A stretch of 64,000 bases of DNA from Nocardioides sp. YR527 (GTDB taxonomy: Bacteria; Actinomycetota; Actinomycetes; Propionibacteriales; Nocardioidaceae). Position numbers and translations under genes: made by a program. Under the pieces are notes generated by a model. That model saw only the letters and a list, made by a program, of their open reading frames with translations. It searched no databases and was not told the DNA's origin. The stretch spans positions 42,090-106,089 of the forward strand of contig NZ_FNFN01000012.1 of the NCBI RefSeq assembly GCF_900101045.1, written 5' to 3'. Shown here piece after piece: positions 10,181 to 18,955 of the stretch; within the stretch, counting starts at the first letter, position 1; each line of letters begins with the position of its first letter.

Positions 10181-10884
10181 ACGGGCCCTGCCTTGTATCC
10201 GACACCACGGACGGTGACGACGATCTCGGGGTTCTCCGGGTCGTGCTCGACCTTGGAACGCAGTCGCTGGACGTGCACGTTGACCAGGCGCGTGTCGGCG
10301 GCGTGACGATAGCCCCACACCTGCTCCAGCAGCACCTCGCGCGAGAAGACCTGGTGGGGCTTGCGGGCCAGGCACTCCAGCAGGTCGAACTCGAGCGGTG
10401 TGAGCTGGATCTGCTCATCGCCACGGGTGACCTGGTGGCCGGCCACGTCGATGGTGAGGTCGCCGATCTCCAGCACCTCGGGCACGGCGTCGCCGTGCCT
10501 GCGGACCCGCGCCCGGATCCTCGCGATCAGCTCCTTGGGCTTGAACGGCTTGACCACGTAGTCGTCGGCTCCGGACTCGAGCCCGACCACCACGTCCACC
10601 GTGTCGCCCTTCGCGGTCAGCATGACGATCGGCACACCCGACTCCTTGCGGATCTGCTTGCACACCTCGATGCCGTCCATCCCGGGAAGCATCAGGTCGA
10701 GCAGCACCACGTCTGGCTTGTAGTCGTGGAACGCCGGCAGCGCCATGTCACCACGGGCGACGAGCTGTGAGTCGAACCCCTCTTGTCTGAGCACGATCGC
10801 AAGCATCTCGCTCAGCGAGGCATCATCATCGACGACGAGGACCTTTCCCTTGGCGGGCTGGTCGGGAGCGCTGCGATCGGCCAT
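10177..10884 (-). CDS. mtrA: Response regulator MtrA (OmpR family)
   Basis: This 235-residue OmpR/PhoB-type regulator is phosphorylated by MtrB. The receiver shows KVLVVDDDASLSEML, acceptor Asp in VVLLDLMLPGMDG and Lys in DDYVVKPFKPKEL. The C-terminal winged helix contains LTPLEFDLLECLARKPHQVF and ends VRGVGYKAGPV, as in known MtrA proteins. ATG 10884 (MADRSAPDQ) is chosen over an upstream ATG at 10956 because a CAGAAT -10-like box lies 7 nt before it, which suggests a leaderless transcript. It is the first gene of mtrA-mtrB-lpqB. Confidence 0.96.
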   Translation of the reverse strand: MADRSAPDQPAKGKVLVVDDDASLSEMLAIVLRQEGFDSQLVARGDMALPAFHDYKPDVVLLDLMLPGMDGIEVCKQIRKESGVPIVMLTAKGDTVDVVVGLESGADDYVVKPFKPKELIARIRARVRRHGDAVPEVLEIGDLTIDVAGHQVTRGDEQIQLTPLEFDLLECLARKPHQVFSREVLLEQVWGYRHAADTRLVNVHVQRLRSKVEHDPENPEIVVTVRGVGYKAGPV

Positions 10885-10891
10885 GTGTCCG

Positions 10892-10897
10892 ATTCTG
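10892..10897 (-). promoter_or_regulatory. -10 box of leaderless mtrA
   Basis: CAGAAT on the minus strand, with a 7-nt spacer to the mtrA ATG. There is no ribosome-binding site between them. Confidence 0.4.
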
Positions 10898-10943
10898 TCA
10901 CCCAGTGCGTGCGACGCGTCACAGGAGCCACCCCCACAACGCG

Positions 10944-11040
10944 CGAGTCGGCTCATCCTGACCCGATTCCCTGCCGAGTCGGCTCGTCATGACGAGCCGA
11001 CTCGGCGGGGTTTTCGGTCAGAACAAGCCGACTCGGCGGG
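10944..11040. repeat. Nested GCCGAGTCGGC palindromes, probable ahcY terminator
   Basis: Inside lies a perfect 34-nt palindrome (10973-11006, centre TCATGA) with GGGGTTTT on its plus-strand side. Outside it, 10944-10962 pairs imperfectly with 11018-11036, so four copies of the GAGTCGGCT/AGCCGACTC motif are nested. It sits between the ahcY stop and the mtrA promoter and probably ends ahcY transcription. The same GCCGAGTCGGC core forms the hairpin at 30086-30158, so it is a small family of palindromic units in this genome. Confidence 0.7.
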
Positions 11041-11054
11041 GGTTCAGACGTTGA

Positions 11055-12494
<1,440 letters not shown>

Positions 12495-12512
12495 GGTTAT
12501 TCCTTACCGAAG

Positions 12513-13775
12513 TTAATGCGGGCCTGCGTCGCGCATCTGCGCACCAGCGGGATCTCCCACGCAGGGTCTTCTCAGAGTACAAGCGGCCCTCGGCGTCTGC
12601 GGTAATCCTGGACGGCAAACGCCAGGCCAACATCTATGGACCAGCATCAGGTGACCCGTCACCGCCCCGGCGACCAGGGGCAGCCCGACCAGCGCGACGG
12701 CCACCGGCACCCCGATGAGCCCGGAGCCGAGACCGACGAAGGCGTACGTCATCAGGGCGACCGTCTCCTCCCCCACCCCGAGCACGCTGGTGACGGTCGC
12801 TCGCGCCGGACCCTGGATGCTGTCCTGGAGACGGGTCTCGGCCACGATCATGGCGTTGTTGAGCAGGCCGTAGCCGAGCGCGATGGCGACGAAGCCCGCA
12901 TAGGGGTGGACGAGCACACCGAGCGAGATCAGCGCCGCCCCGCCCGCGACGACGGCCGCGAGCGTACGCGGGCCCATCCTCGCCGTCCGGCCGGCGAGTG
13001 CCGTCCCGACCGCCTGGGCGAGCGTGGCGAGCGAGACCAGGACCGGGACGGTCGTCGCCGCGACCCCGTGCGCATCGGCGACGACCGGGAAGAACTCGTC
13101 GTACGCCGTCGTCCCGACCAGCACCGACGCCACCAGCAGCGCCCGGCGCACCGACGGCGTCCGGGACGCCTCGGACAGCCCGGCGCGGAGCATCGCCACG
13201 TAGCCGGCGGAGTCGTCGTCCGGATCACGGCGGCCGTGACGCGCAGACCGGGTCACCGGCAGCGTGGCCGCCAGCAGCCCCTGGACCAGCGCCATCCCGA
13301 CCGACGCCACACCGACCAGCTGATAGCCGCCGGCGAACAGCAACGGGACGGCCGCCAGCTCCGCGAGCAGAGTGCACACCAGTGCCGAGGACCGCGCGTA
13401 GCCGATCAGCCTCGGGTAGCGCGCGCTCTCGCCGCGTACCGCCAGATCGTCGTAGAGCAGCGCCTCGAACGTCCCCGACATCAACGCACCGGACACGCCC
13501 CACAGCACGAACCCCAGCGCGAAGCCCGCGTAGTCCGGCCACCAGGTCCAGGCCGCGAAGGCAGCGGCATGGAGCAGCGCCGAGACCACCAGCAGGTGAC
13601 GTCGGTCGACCGTGTCGGCCCAGGCACCGGAGGGCACCTCGGCAACGAAGGCCGTCACCGACCAGATCACGAACAGCGACGAGATCTGCCCCGCGGAGAG
13701 CCCGTGATCGGCGAAGAGCAGGGCATAGACCGCATAGAGCGGGACCGCGTCACGCGAGGCGTGATACGCGAGCAC
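12513..13775 (-). CDS. MFS transporter
   Basis: A 420-residue major facilitator superfamily permease with about 11-12 hydrophobic segments and a motif-A-like loop after TM2 (GAWADTVDRRH). The substrate is not recognisable; drug or sugar efflux are possible. The GTG at 13775 is the first plausible start (LAYHASRDAVPLYAVY follows); a CTG two codons upstream is possible. The last 45 or so residues, after GHLMLVHR, are Cys/Pro/Arg-rich and unlike a transporter. They run through what should be the ahcY leader, so the true C-terminus may have been extended by a recent frame change. Confidence 0.82.
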   Translation of the reverse strand: MLAYHASRDAVPLYAVYALLFADHGLSAGQISSLFVIWSVTAFVAEVPSGAWADTVDRRHLLVVSALLHAAAFAAWTWWPDYAGFALGFVLWGVSGALMSGTFEALLYDDLAVRGESARYPRLIGYARSSALVCTLLAELAAVPLLFAGGYQLVGVASVGMALVQGLLAATLPVTRSARHGRRDPDDDSAGYVAMLRAGLSEASRTPSVRRALLVASVLVGTTAYDEFFPVVADAHGVAATTVPVLVSLATLAQAVGTALAGRTARMGPRTLAAVVAGGAALISLGVLVHPYAGFVAIALGYGLLNNAMIVAETRLQDSIQGPARATVTSVLGVGEETVALMTYAFVGLGSGLIGVPVAVALVGLPLVAGAVTGHLMLVHRCWPGVCRPGLPQTPRAACTLRRPCVGDPAGAQMRDAGPH

Positions 13776-13855
13776 ACGCAGCGTACGGCCGCGATCGGTG
13801 GAGGGGCCTTAGATCGGGTGCATGCTCCGAGGCTAACCCCGGACCCCCGATGGGG

Positions 13856-14815
13856 TCAGTGCTTTTTCTTGAACGGCAGCAGGTGGAGTACGCCGACCAC
13901 GATCGCTCCGACGATGAGTCCGACGACCGCGGAGAAGAAGGTGTTGACCAGCCAGGCCGCGGCCGCACCGACGGCACCGAGGGCGTGGTGGACCTCCTCC
14001 TCGAGGTGGTGGACGGTGTCGTAGGGCCACGCCCAACCGGGGTGACCGGCGGCGAGACCGTTGACGTCGTGGACACCGACCAGGATCAGGTGGCCACCGA
14101 CCCAGAGCATCGCGATGGTGCCGACCACCGAGATCACGGCGAGCACCTTCGGCATGGCCGCGACCATGCCCAGGCCGAGCCGCTGGGCGAACGCGCTGGG
14201 GCGCTGGGAGAGCGAGAGCCCGGCGTCGTCCATCTTCACGATCAGGGCGACCACGCCGTAGACCACGACCGTGATCAGGAAGGCGACCGCCACCAGGGCG
14301 CCGAGGCGCATCCAGAAGCCCTGGTCGATGACCTCGTTGAGCGCGATCACCATGATCTCGGTGGAGAGGATCAGGTCGGTGCGTACGGCACCGGCGATCA
14401 TCGTCTTCTCGGCCTCGGGCCCTTCCAGGGCGACCGGCGTCTCGTGGGCCTCCTCGTGCGGCCGGACCCATTCCAGGACCTTCTCGACACCCTCGAAGGC
14501 GAGGAAGGCGCCGCCGAGCATCAGGATCGGGGTGATCGCCCAGGGCGCCCACTGCGCCAGGATCAGCGCCACCGGCAAGATGATCAGCAGCTTGTTGCGC
14601 AGCGATCCGAGGGCGATCTTCTTGATGATCGGCACCTCGCGCTCGGCGGCGATGCCGTGGACGTACTGCGGCGTCACCGCGGTGTCGTCGATGACGACAC
14701 CGGCGGCCTTGGCCGAGGCCTTGCCGGCGGCAGCGCCGACGTCGTCGACGGACGCAGCCGCCAGCTTGGCGATGGCGGCTACGTCGTCGAGGAGTGCGAA
14801 GAGTCCGGCGCTCAT
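13856..14815 (-). CDS. DUF808 family inner-membrane protein
   Basis: A 319-residue integral membrane protein of the DUF808/YedI family, recognised from its start (MSAGLFALLDDVAAIAKLAA), the KIALGSLRNKLLIILPVAL segment and GGAFLAFEGVEKVLEW. About six hydrophobic helices are visible, with the N-terminal 80 residues cytoplasmic. Its function is unknown; YedI is often listed among envelope-stress genes. A TAAGGT box ends 7 nt before ATG 14815, without a ribosome site, so a leaderless transcript is likely. Monocistronic. Confidence 0.9.
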   Translation of the reverse strand: MSAGLFALLDDVAAIAKLAAASVDDVGAAAGKASAKAAGVVIDDTAVTPQYVHGIAAEREVPIIKKIALGSLRNKLLIILPVALILAQWAPWAITPILMLGGAFLAFEGVEKVLEWVRPHEEAHETPVALEGPEAEKTMIAGAVRTDLILSTEIMVIALNEVIDQGFWMRLGALVAVAFLITVVVYGVVALIVKMDDAGLSLSQRPSAFAQRLGLGMVAAMPKVLAVISVVGTIAMLWVGGHLILVGVHDVNGLAAGHPGWAWPYDTVHHLEEEVHHALGAVGAAAAWLVNTFFSAVVGLIVGAIVVGVLHLLPFKKKH

Positions 14816-14822
14816 GACCGGA

Positions 14823-14828
14823 ACCTTA
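14823..14828 (-). promoter_or_regulatory. -10 box of leaderless DUF808 gene
   Basis: TAAGGT on the minus strand, 7-nt spacer to ATG 14815. Confidence 0.5.
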
Positions 14829-14842
14829 GCGGGTGGGTCGGG

Positions 14843-15661
14843 CTACTCCACGCCCTGCTCCCGGAAGCGCTCCGAGAGCGGGTACTCCTTGAAGTAGTCG
14901 GTCTTGATCCGCAACCAGTCACCGTTGACGATCATCTCGTCGATCGCGTCGTCGGCCTGGTCCCTGAGCCCGTCGCCCTTGCGGAAGACGAAGGCGATGG
15001 GGGCTTTGTCGGACGGGAAGACGATCCGCTCCTCCATCGGGATCGGGGCGCTCTTGATCAGCCCGTCGGTGAAGGGCGCGTCGTAGAAGAACGAGTCCGC
15101 CTTGCCCGCGGCGACCGCCTCCAGCGCGGCAGCTTCGTTCTTCCGCTTCACGATCTCGGCCTTGGGGAAGCGCGCCTTGAGAATGCTCTCCTGCGCGGTG
15201 CCGTCCACGATGGCGACCCGGGTGCCGTTGACGTCCTTGAGCTTCTTGATCGGGGAGTTCTTCGGGGTCGTGAAGGACAGGTAGGTGACGAAGTAGGGGT
15301 GCGAGAAGTCGTACGCCTCCTCGCGCTCCTCGGTCACGCTCACCTGGGAGGCGATCATGTCGATCTTTCCTTCGTCGAGCGCCGTGAACAGGTCGGCGAA
15401 GTCCATCGGAACGAACGACGGCTTGATTCCGAGAGACTCGGTGACGCCGAGGGCCACCTCGTAGTCGAAGCCCTTGGCGGCGGATCCTTCGGTGTAGTAC
15501 ACCGGGGCGCTGTCCAGCACTCCGATCTTGAGCTGGCCGTCATCGGCCGCGCTGCTGCGCCTGGCAGAGGAGGGGCCGGTCGTCTCAACCGTGTTGGAGA
15601 CCACGATCAGGATCACCAGAAGGGTGACCGCGCCCGCAAGGATGAACTTCAGGGATTTCAT
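14843..15661 (-). CDS. Extracellular solute-binding protein family 3 (paralogue 1)
   Basis: A 272-residue periplasmic-type binding protein of the polar amino acid (SBP_bac_3) family. The N-terminus has a hydrophobic segment (about residues 5-24, LKFILAGAVTLLVILIVVS) but no lipobox Cys. It is therefore either secreted or held by an uncleaved N-terminal anchor, unlike most Gram-positive binding proteins, which are lipoproteins. Domain landmarks are FDYEVALGVTESLG, IDMIASQVSVTEER and DSFFYDAPF. No ABC permease or ATPase genes adjoin it. It is one of three tandem paralogues. The ligand is unknown; glutamate-like amino acids are a guess from the family. Confidence 0.87.
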   Translation of the reverse strand: MKSLKFILAGAVTLLVILIVVSNTVETTGPSSARRSSAADDGQLKIGVLDSAPVYYTEGSAAKGFDYEVALGVTESLGIKPSFVPMDFADLFTALDEGKIDMIASQVSVTEEREEAYDFSHPYFVTYLSFTTPKNSPIKKLKDVNGTRVAIVDGTAQESILKARFPKAEIVKRKNEAAALEAVAAGKADSFFYDAPFTDGLIKSAPIPMEERIVFPSDKAPIAFVFRKGDGLRDQADDAIDEMIVNGDWLRIKTDYFKEYPLSERFREQGVE

Positions 15662-15783
15662 ACGACGTCCTGGTTGGGGGGAGGGGTGCGCCGAGACACT
15701 GCCGACCCGACCGGAGTCGGGCCAGCGGGCATCGTAGGCTACTGGACTTCAGGCGCCCCGAGGCGGGGCGAGCGGCGTCAAGC

Positions 15784-16596
15784 TCAGACGCCCTTGTCCT
15801 TGAAGACGTCAGAGAGCGGGTACTCCTTGAAGTACTCCTTCTTGATCTTCAACCAGTCCCCGTCGAGGATCATCTGCTCGAGAGCCTCGTCGATCAGCTT
15901 CTTGCGCTCGTCACCCTTCTGCATGACGAAACCGATCGGAGCGTCGTCGGCCGGGTAGACGATCGCCTCCTTCAAGGCGATCGGCGCCCGGTTGATGATC
16001 GGCGCGGTGTAGGGCGCGTCGTAGAAGAACGCGTCTGCCTCGCCGCTCTGGATCGCCTTGACCGCGGAGTCCTCGTCCTTGGCCTTGATGATGTTGACGT
16101 CCTTGTACTGCTCGGCGAGGTAGCGCTCGTGGATGGTGCCCTCGACGACCGCGATGTTCTTGCCGTCGATGTCGTCGCGGTTCTTGATGGGCGAGTCCTC
16201 CGGGGTGAGGAAGGACAGGTAGGTGACGAAGTAGGGCGCGGTGAAGTCGAAGTCCTGCTTCCGCTCGGCGGTCTCGGTGACCTGGGCGCCGATCATGTCG
16301 ATCTCGCCGGCCTCGAGCGCGGTGAAGAGGTCGCTGAAGTCCATCACCACGAACTCCGGCTTGGCTCCCAGACCCTCGGCGACGCCGAGCGCCATCTCGT
16401 AGTCGAAGCCTTTGGTCACGCCGTCGACCTTGTAGAAGGCGGGCTCGGTGCCGTCGACGCCGATCCGGAGCGTGCCGCCGGCGGCGGCACTCTCCTGGTC
16501 GGTCGCCTTGGGGGCGGGGTCGGCGAAGTAGCCGCCGATGACCAGGACCCCTAGGAGGGCCAGGGCGCCGGCGACGACGAACTTGATGTGATTCAT
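15784..16596 (-). CDS. Extracellular solute-binding protein family 3 (paralogue 2)
   Basis: A 270-residue paralogue of the neighbouring gene, with the same domain pattern (FDYEMALGVAEGLGAKPEF, IDMIGAQVTETAER, DAFFYDAPYTAPI, ending EYPLSDVFKDKGV). A hydrophobic N-terminus (about residues 5-24) again lacks a lipobox. ATG 16596. It is separated from paralogue 1 by 122 bp, so probably has its own promoter; the upstream region carries CRP-like palindromes. No transporter partner is near, so it may serve a permease encoded elsewhere or act as a membrane-tethered sensor. Confidence 0.87.
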   Translation of the reverse strand: MNHIKFVVAGALALLGVLVIGGYFADPAPKATDQESAAAGGTLRIGVDGTEPAFYKVDGVTKGFDYEMALGVAEGLGAKPEFVVMDFSDLFTALEAGEIDMIGAQVTETAERKQDFDFTAPYFVTYLSFLTPEDSPIKNRDDIDGKNIAVVEGTIHERYLAEQYKDVNIIKAKDEDSAVKAIQSGEADAFFYDAPYTAPIINRAPIALKEAIVYPADDAPIGFVMQKGDERKKLIDEALEQMILDGDWLKIKKEYFKEYPLSDVFKDKGV

Positions 16597-16739
16597 GCGG
16601 AAGTCCTGTGTTTTCGGGATGGTGGGGCATGCCCGTCACGTCGGCGCCGAGAATCCGAGACGTGCTGGCCAGGAGTGGCCGGACGATGTTGCATCAAACA
16701 CCCGTCTGCTCCCCCGCGTCCAGGTTTTCGAGGATCGTC

Positions 16740-16801
16740 GTCACGATCTGTGACGATCCGTGACCGAACCTTCACCGCCGCGCGTGACACAGATCACGCG
16801 C
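16740..16801. promoter_or_regulatory. CRP/GlxR-like palindromes upstream of solute-binding protein 2
   Basis: A perfect 8-6-8 inverted repeat with cores GTGA and TCAC separated by CACAGA lies at 16780-16801. It resembles the cAMP-receptor-protein consensus TGTGA-N6-TCACA. A second palindrome GTCAC-N5-GTGAC is at 16740-16754. Both lie 145-205 bp upstream of the paralogue 2 start. A weaker similar sequence is near 17685. Control by a CRP-family regulator is inference. Confidence 0.4.
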
Positions 16802-16860
16802 ATCGTTCACCTTCGGGAAGGCTTCCTCGGCGAACGGACCCAAACGCAGACACCCGCACA

Positions 16861-17640
16861 TCAGGCGCCCTTTTCCCTGAAGATCTCGGAGAGCGGGACC
16901 GCCTCGAAGTAGTCCGACTTGATCTTCACCCACTCACCGTCGAGGACCATGTCCTCGATGACCCCGTCGATCTGTTCCTTGCGCTCATCACCCTCGCGAA
17001 CCACGAACCCGATCGGGGCGTCCTCGGCCTGGTAGACGATCGGCTCCGTCAGGGGATCGGCGCGCCCTTGATGATCGACTCGGAGTAGGGAGCGCCGTAG
17101 AAGAACGCGTCGGCCTCACCGCGCCCCATCGACCTGACCGCGGCGTCCGCGTTCTTGGCCTTGATGACGGTGACGTCCTCGTACTGCTCCTCGAGGTAGC
17201 GCTCCTGGACGGTGCCCTCGACGACGGCGATGTTCTTGCCGTCGATGTCGTCGCGGCTCTTGATCGCCGAGTTCTTCGGGGCGAGGAAGGACACGTACGT
17301 CACGAAGTACGGAACACTGAAGTCGTAATTCCGCTCCGCCTCCTCGGTCTTGGTGACCTGGGCACCGATCATGTCGATCTTGCCCGCCTCCAGGGCCTGG
17401 AAGAGCTCGTTGAACTCCATCTCCACGAACTCCGGCTCCGCGCCCATGCCTTCGGCGACGCTGCGCGCCATCTGGTAGTCGAAGCCCTTGGTCACGCCGT
17501 CGACCTTGTAGTACGACGGCTCGGCGCTGTCGACACCGATCCGGAGGGTGCCGCCGGCCGCGGCGCTCGCCTCGTCGGTCGCCGGCGGCGCAGGGGCGGA
17601 GATCCGGCCGCTGAAGACGATCGCGTCCAGGGGTCGCCCA
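16861..17640 (-). pseudogene. Solute-binding protein family 3 (paralogue 3), frameshifted
   Basis: This is the third tandem copy, closest to paralogue 2. Residues from GGTLRIGVDSAEPSYYKVDG through FFYGAPYSESIIKGAPIP are in one frame and stop at TGA 17049-17051. The rest of the family sequence (LTEPIVYQAEDAPIGFV ... ending SEIFREKGA, stop 16861) continues in the next frame. One base lost from the G run at 17052-17055 explains it. The 5' end is damaged too: the matching frame has no ATG/GTG start or signal peptide before GRISAPAPPATDEAS. A homopolymer sequencing error could explain the first defect but not the missing signal peptide. Confidence 0.82.
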
Positions 17641-17715
17641 CCATCGCGACGCGTCGCCGATGCCCCTGAGCGTGAGGCATGAGGCAGATCACATGGATCT
17701 GTCCGTCATCCGGAA

Positions 17716-18747
17716 TTAACCTTCGTTAACCAGACCCAAACGCAAATACTCCGCGGAGTATGTCCCCTGGAGCAGCAGAGACGCGTAGCGGGCGACCTCC
17801 GTGGTCGTGTTCGCCTCGACCACCTCCACCCGTACGCCGCGGGTGTCCGCGGCCTCGGTGAGGGACCGCCGTTGCTCGACCATGATCGGATCGGTCGCAC
17901 CGTCGTCGAGGATGACCAGAACGGGACGTGCGGAGGCCTGCTCCTCGGCGAAGGGGTCGTCGAAGACGTTGCGCGGCCGGGCTGCCTCGAGGACCGGAAG
18001 CAGGTCGTCGGCGTCACCGGCGATGGCGCCTCGGCCGCTGGCCCGGCGCAGGTTCTCGGCGACGCGGCGGGCGGCGCGGGCGGCCAGGACGGAGCCACCC
18101 CACACGACCGGGAGCGAGTCGGCCAGCGAGATCGCCAGGATCTTGCCCGGGTTGACCGAGATGTCGCGATGCGGTGAGCAGGCGGTGGCGACGTCGTCGA
18201 GCGCGTCGGCCACCTTGTCCGCGTCGGCCTCCGGACCGAGACCGACCGAGTTGAGGTAGGTGAGCATCAGGATCGCCATCGCGAGCGTGTCGCCGCCCTC
18301 GACCGGGAGCAGGGTGCTGTCGCGACCCTCGGCGTGCTGGGCGACCAGCGACTTCTCCGGTGCGGCCACGACCAGCTGGGCGCCGCGGCGGACGGCCTCG
18401 GCGGCGGCCGAGGCCTCACCCGGGTCGGAGCCGGTCGGGGCCAGCACGACCACGAGGTCGAGGCTTCCGGCCCAGCCCGGCAGACCCGGAGCGGGCCAGG
18501 CGACGAACGGCACCGGGCAGAACGGCTCGAGGACGGCGCGCAGCAGGCGCGAGTCGGGACCTGCAGCGACGACGGCCCGGGGTCGGCCGGTCTCCGCGGC
18601 GCGGCGTACGGCCTCCTGCAGGGGTTCTGCGGCACCCGCAGCCTCCCGGCGGACCCGGGCTCCGGACTCGGCCAGGGAGCGCAGCAGCAGGTCGATCCCG
18701 GCCAGCGCCCGCTCGTCGTCCAGCCTCGACTCGTCGAACCAGGTCAT
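17716..18747 (-). CDS. SIS-domain protein (TobH / phosphosugar isomerase-like)
   Basis: This 343-residue protein belongs to the actinobacterial family annotated as TobH or bifunctional phosphoglucose/phosphomannose isomerase-like. It is the gene found beside manB and a Trm112-like gene in mycobacteria (Rv3256c). Two SIS-like halves are seen: about residues 50-190 (ARPRAVVAAGPDSRLLRAVL region, LVVVLAPTGSDPGEASA) and 210-340 (LPVVWGGSVLAARAARRVAENL). It starts with MTWFDESRLDD, a conserved start in the family. It ends just before the pseudogene. Role in mannose-phosphate metabolism is inferred from context; catalysis is not proven. Confidence 0.8.
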   Translation of the reverse strand: MTWFDESRLDDERALAGIDLLLRSLAESGARVRREAAGAAEPLQEAVRRAAETGRPRAVVAAGPDSRLLRAVLEPFCPVPFVAWPAPGLPGWAGSLDLVVVLAPTGSDPGEASAAAEAVRRGAQLVVAAPEKSLVAQHAEGRDSTLLPVEGGDTLAMAILMLTYLNSVGLGPEADADKVADALDDVATACSPHRDISVNPGKILAISLADSLPVVWGGSVLAARAARRVAENLRRASGRGAIAGDADDLLPVLEAARPRNVFDDPFAEEQASARPVLVILDDGATDPIMVEQRRSLTEAADTRGVRVEVVEANTTTEVARYASLLLQGTYSAEYLRLGLVNEG

Positions 18748-18754
18748 CGCTGCC

Positions 18755-18955
18755 TCACTCGCTCTTGGTCGGACGGGCCTCGTCGATGAGCAGGACGGGG
18801 ATGCCGTCGCGGACCGGGTAGGCCAGGCCGCACTCCCCCTGACAGACCAGCTCGCTGTCGGGCTCCACCGGCAGCAGGTCGCCGTGGCACTGCGGGCAGA
18901 CGATGATCTCGAGCAGCTTCTCGCTCAGGCCCAGGGGGGTCGTTGCGCCAGTCAT
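18755..18955 (-). CDS. Trm112 family protein
   Basis: A 66-residue protein with a Trm112-like zinc-ribbon fold: IVCPQCHGDLLPV and CQGECGLAYPVRDGIPVLL. In eukaryotes Trm112 activates methyltransferases; the bacterial homologues are of unproven function. Its ATG (18953-18955) overlaps the manB stop TGA (18952-18954) as ATGA. It is 7 nt upstream of the SIS-domain gene, so manB-trm112-SIS are one operon. Confidence 0.9.
   Translation of the reverse strand: MTGATTPLGLSEKLLEIIVCPQCHGDLLPVEPDSELVCQGECGLAYPVRDGIPVLLIDEARPTKSE

Noticed and set aside
8606..10306. Long plus-strand open frame opposite mtrB
   Set aside because: It is a GC-bias shadow: the minus strand encodes canonical MtrB with all kinase motifs, and the plus frame has a low-complexity Val/Gly/Asp/Arg composition.
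12636..15958. Two very long plus-strand frames (462 and 986 codons)
   Set aside because: They are antisense to MFS, DUF808 and a solute-binding gene, are Arg/Pro/Gly-rich, and have no motifs.
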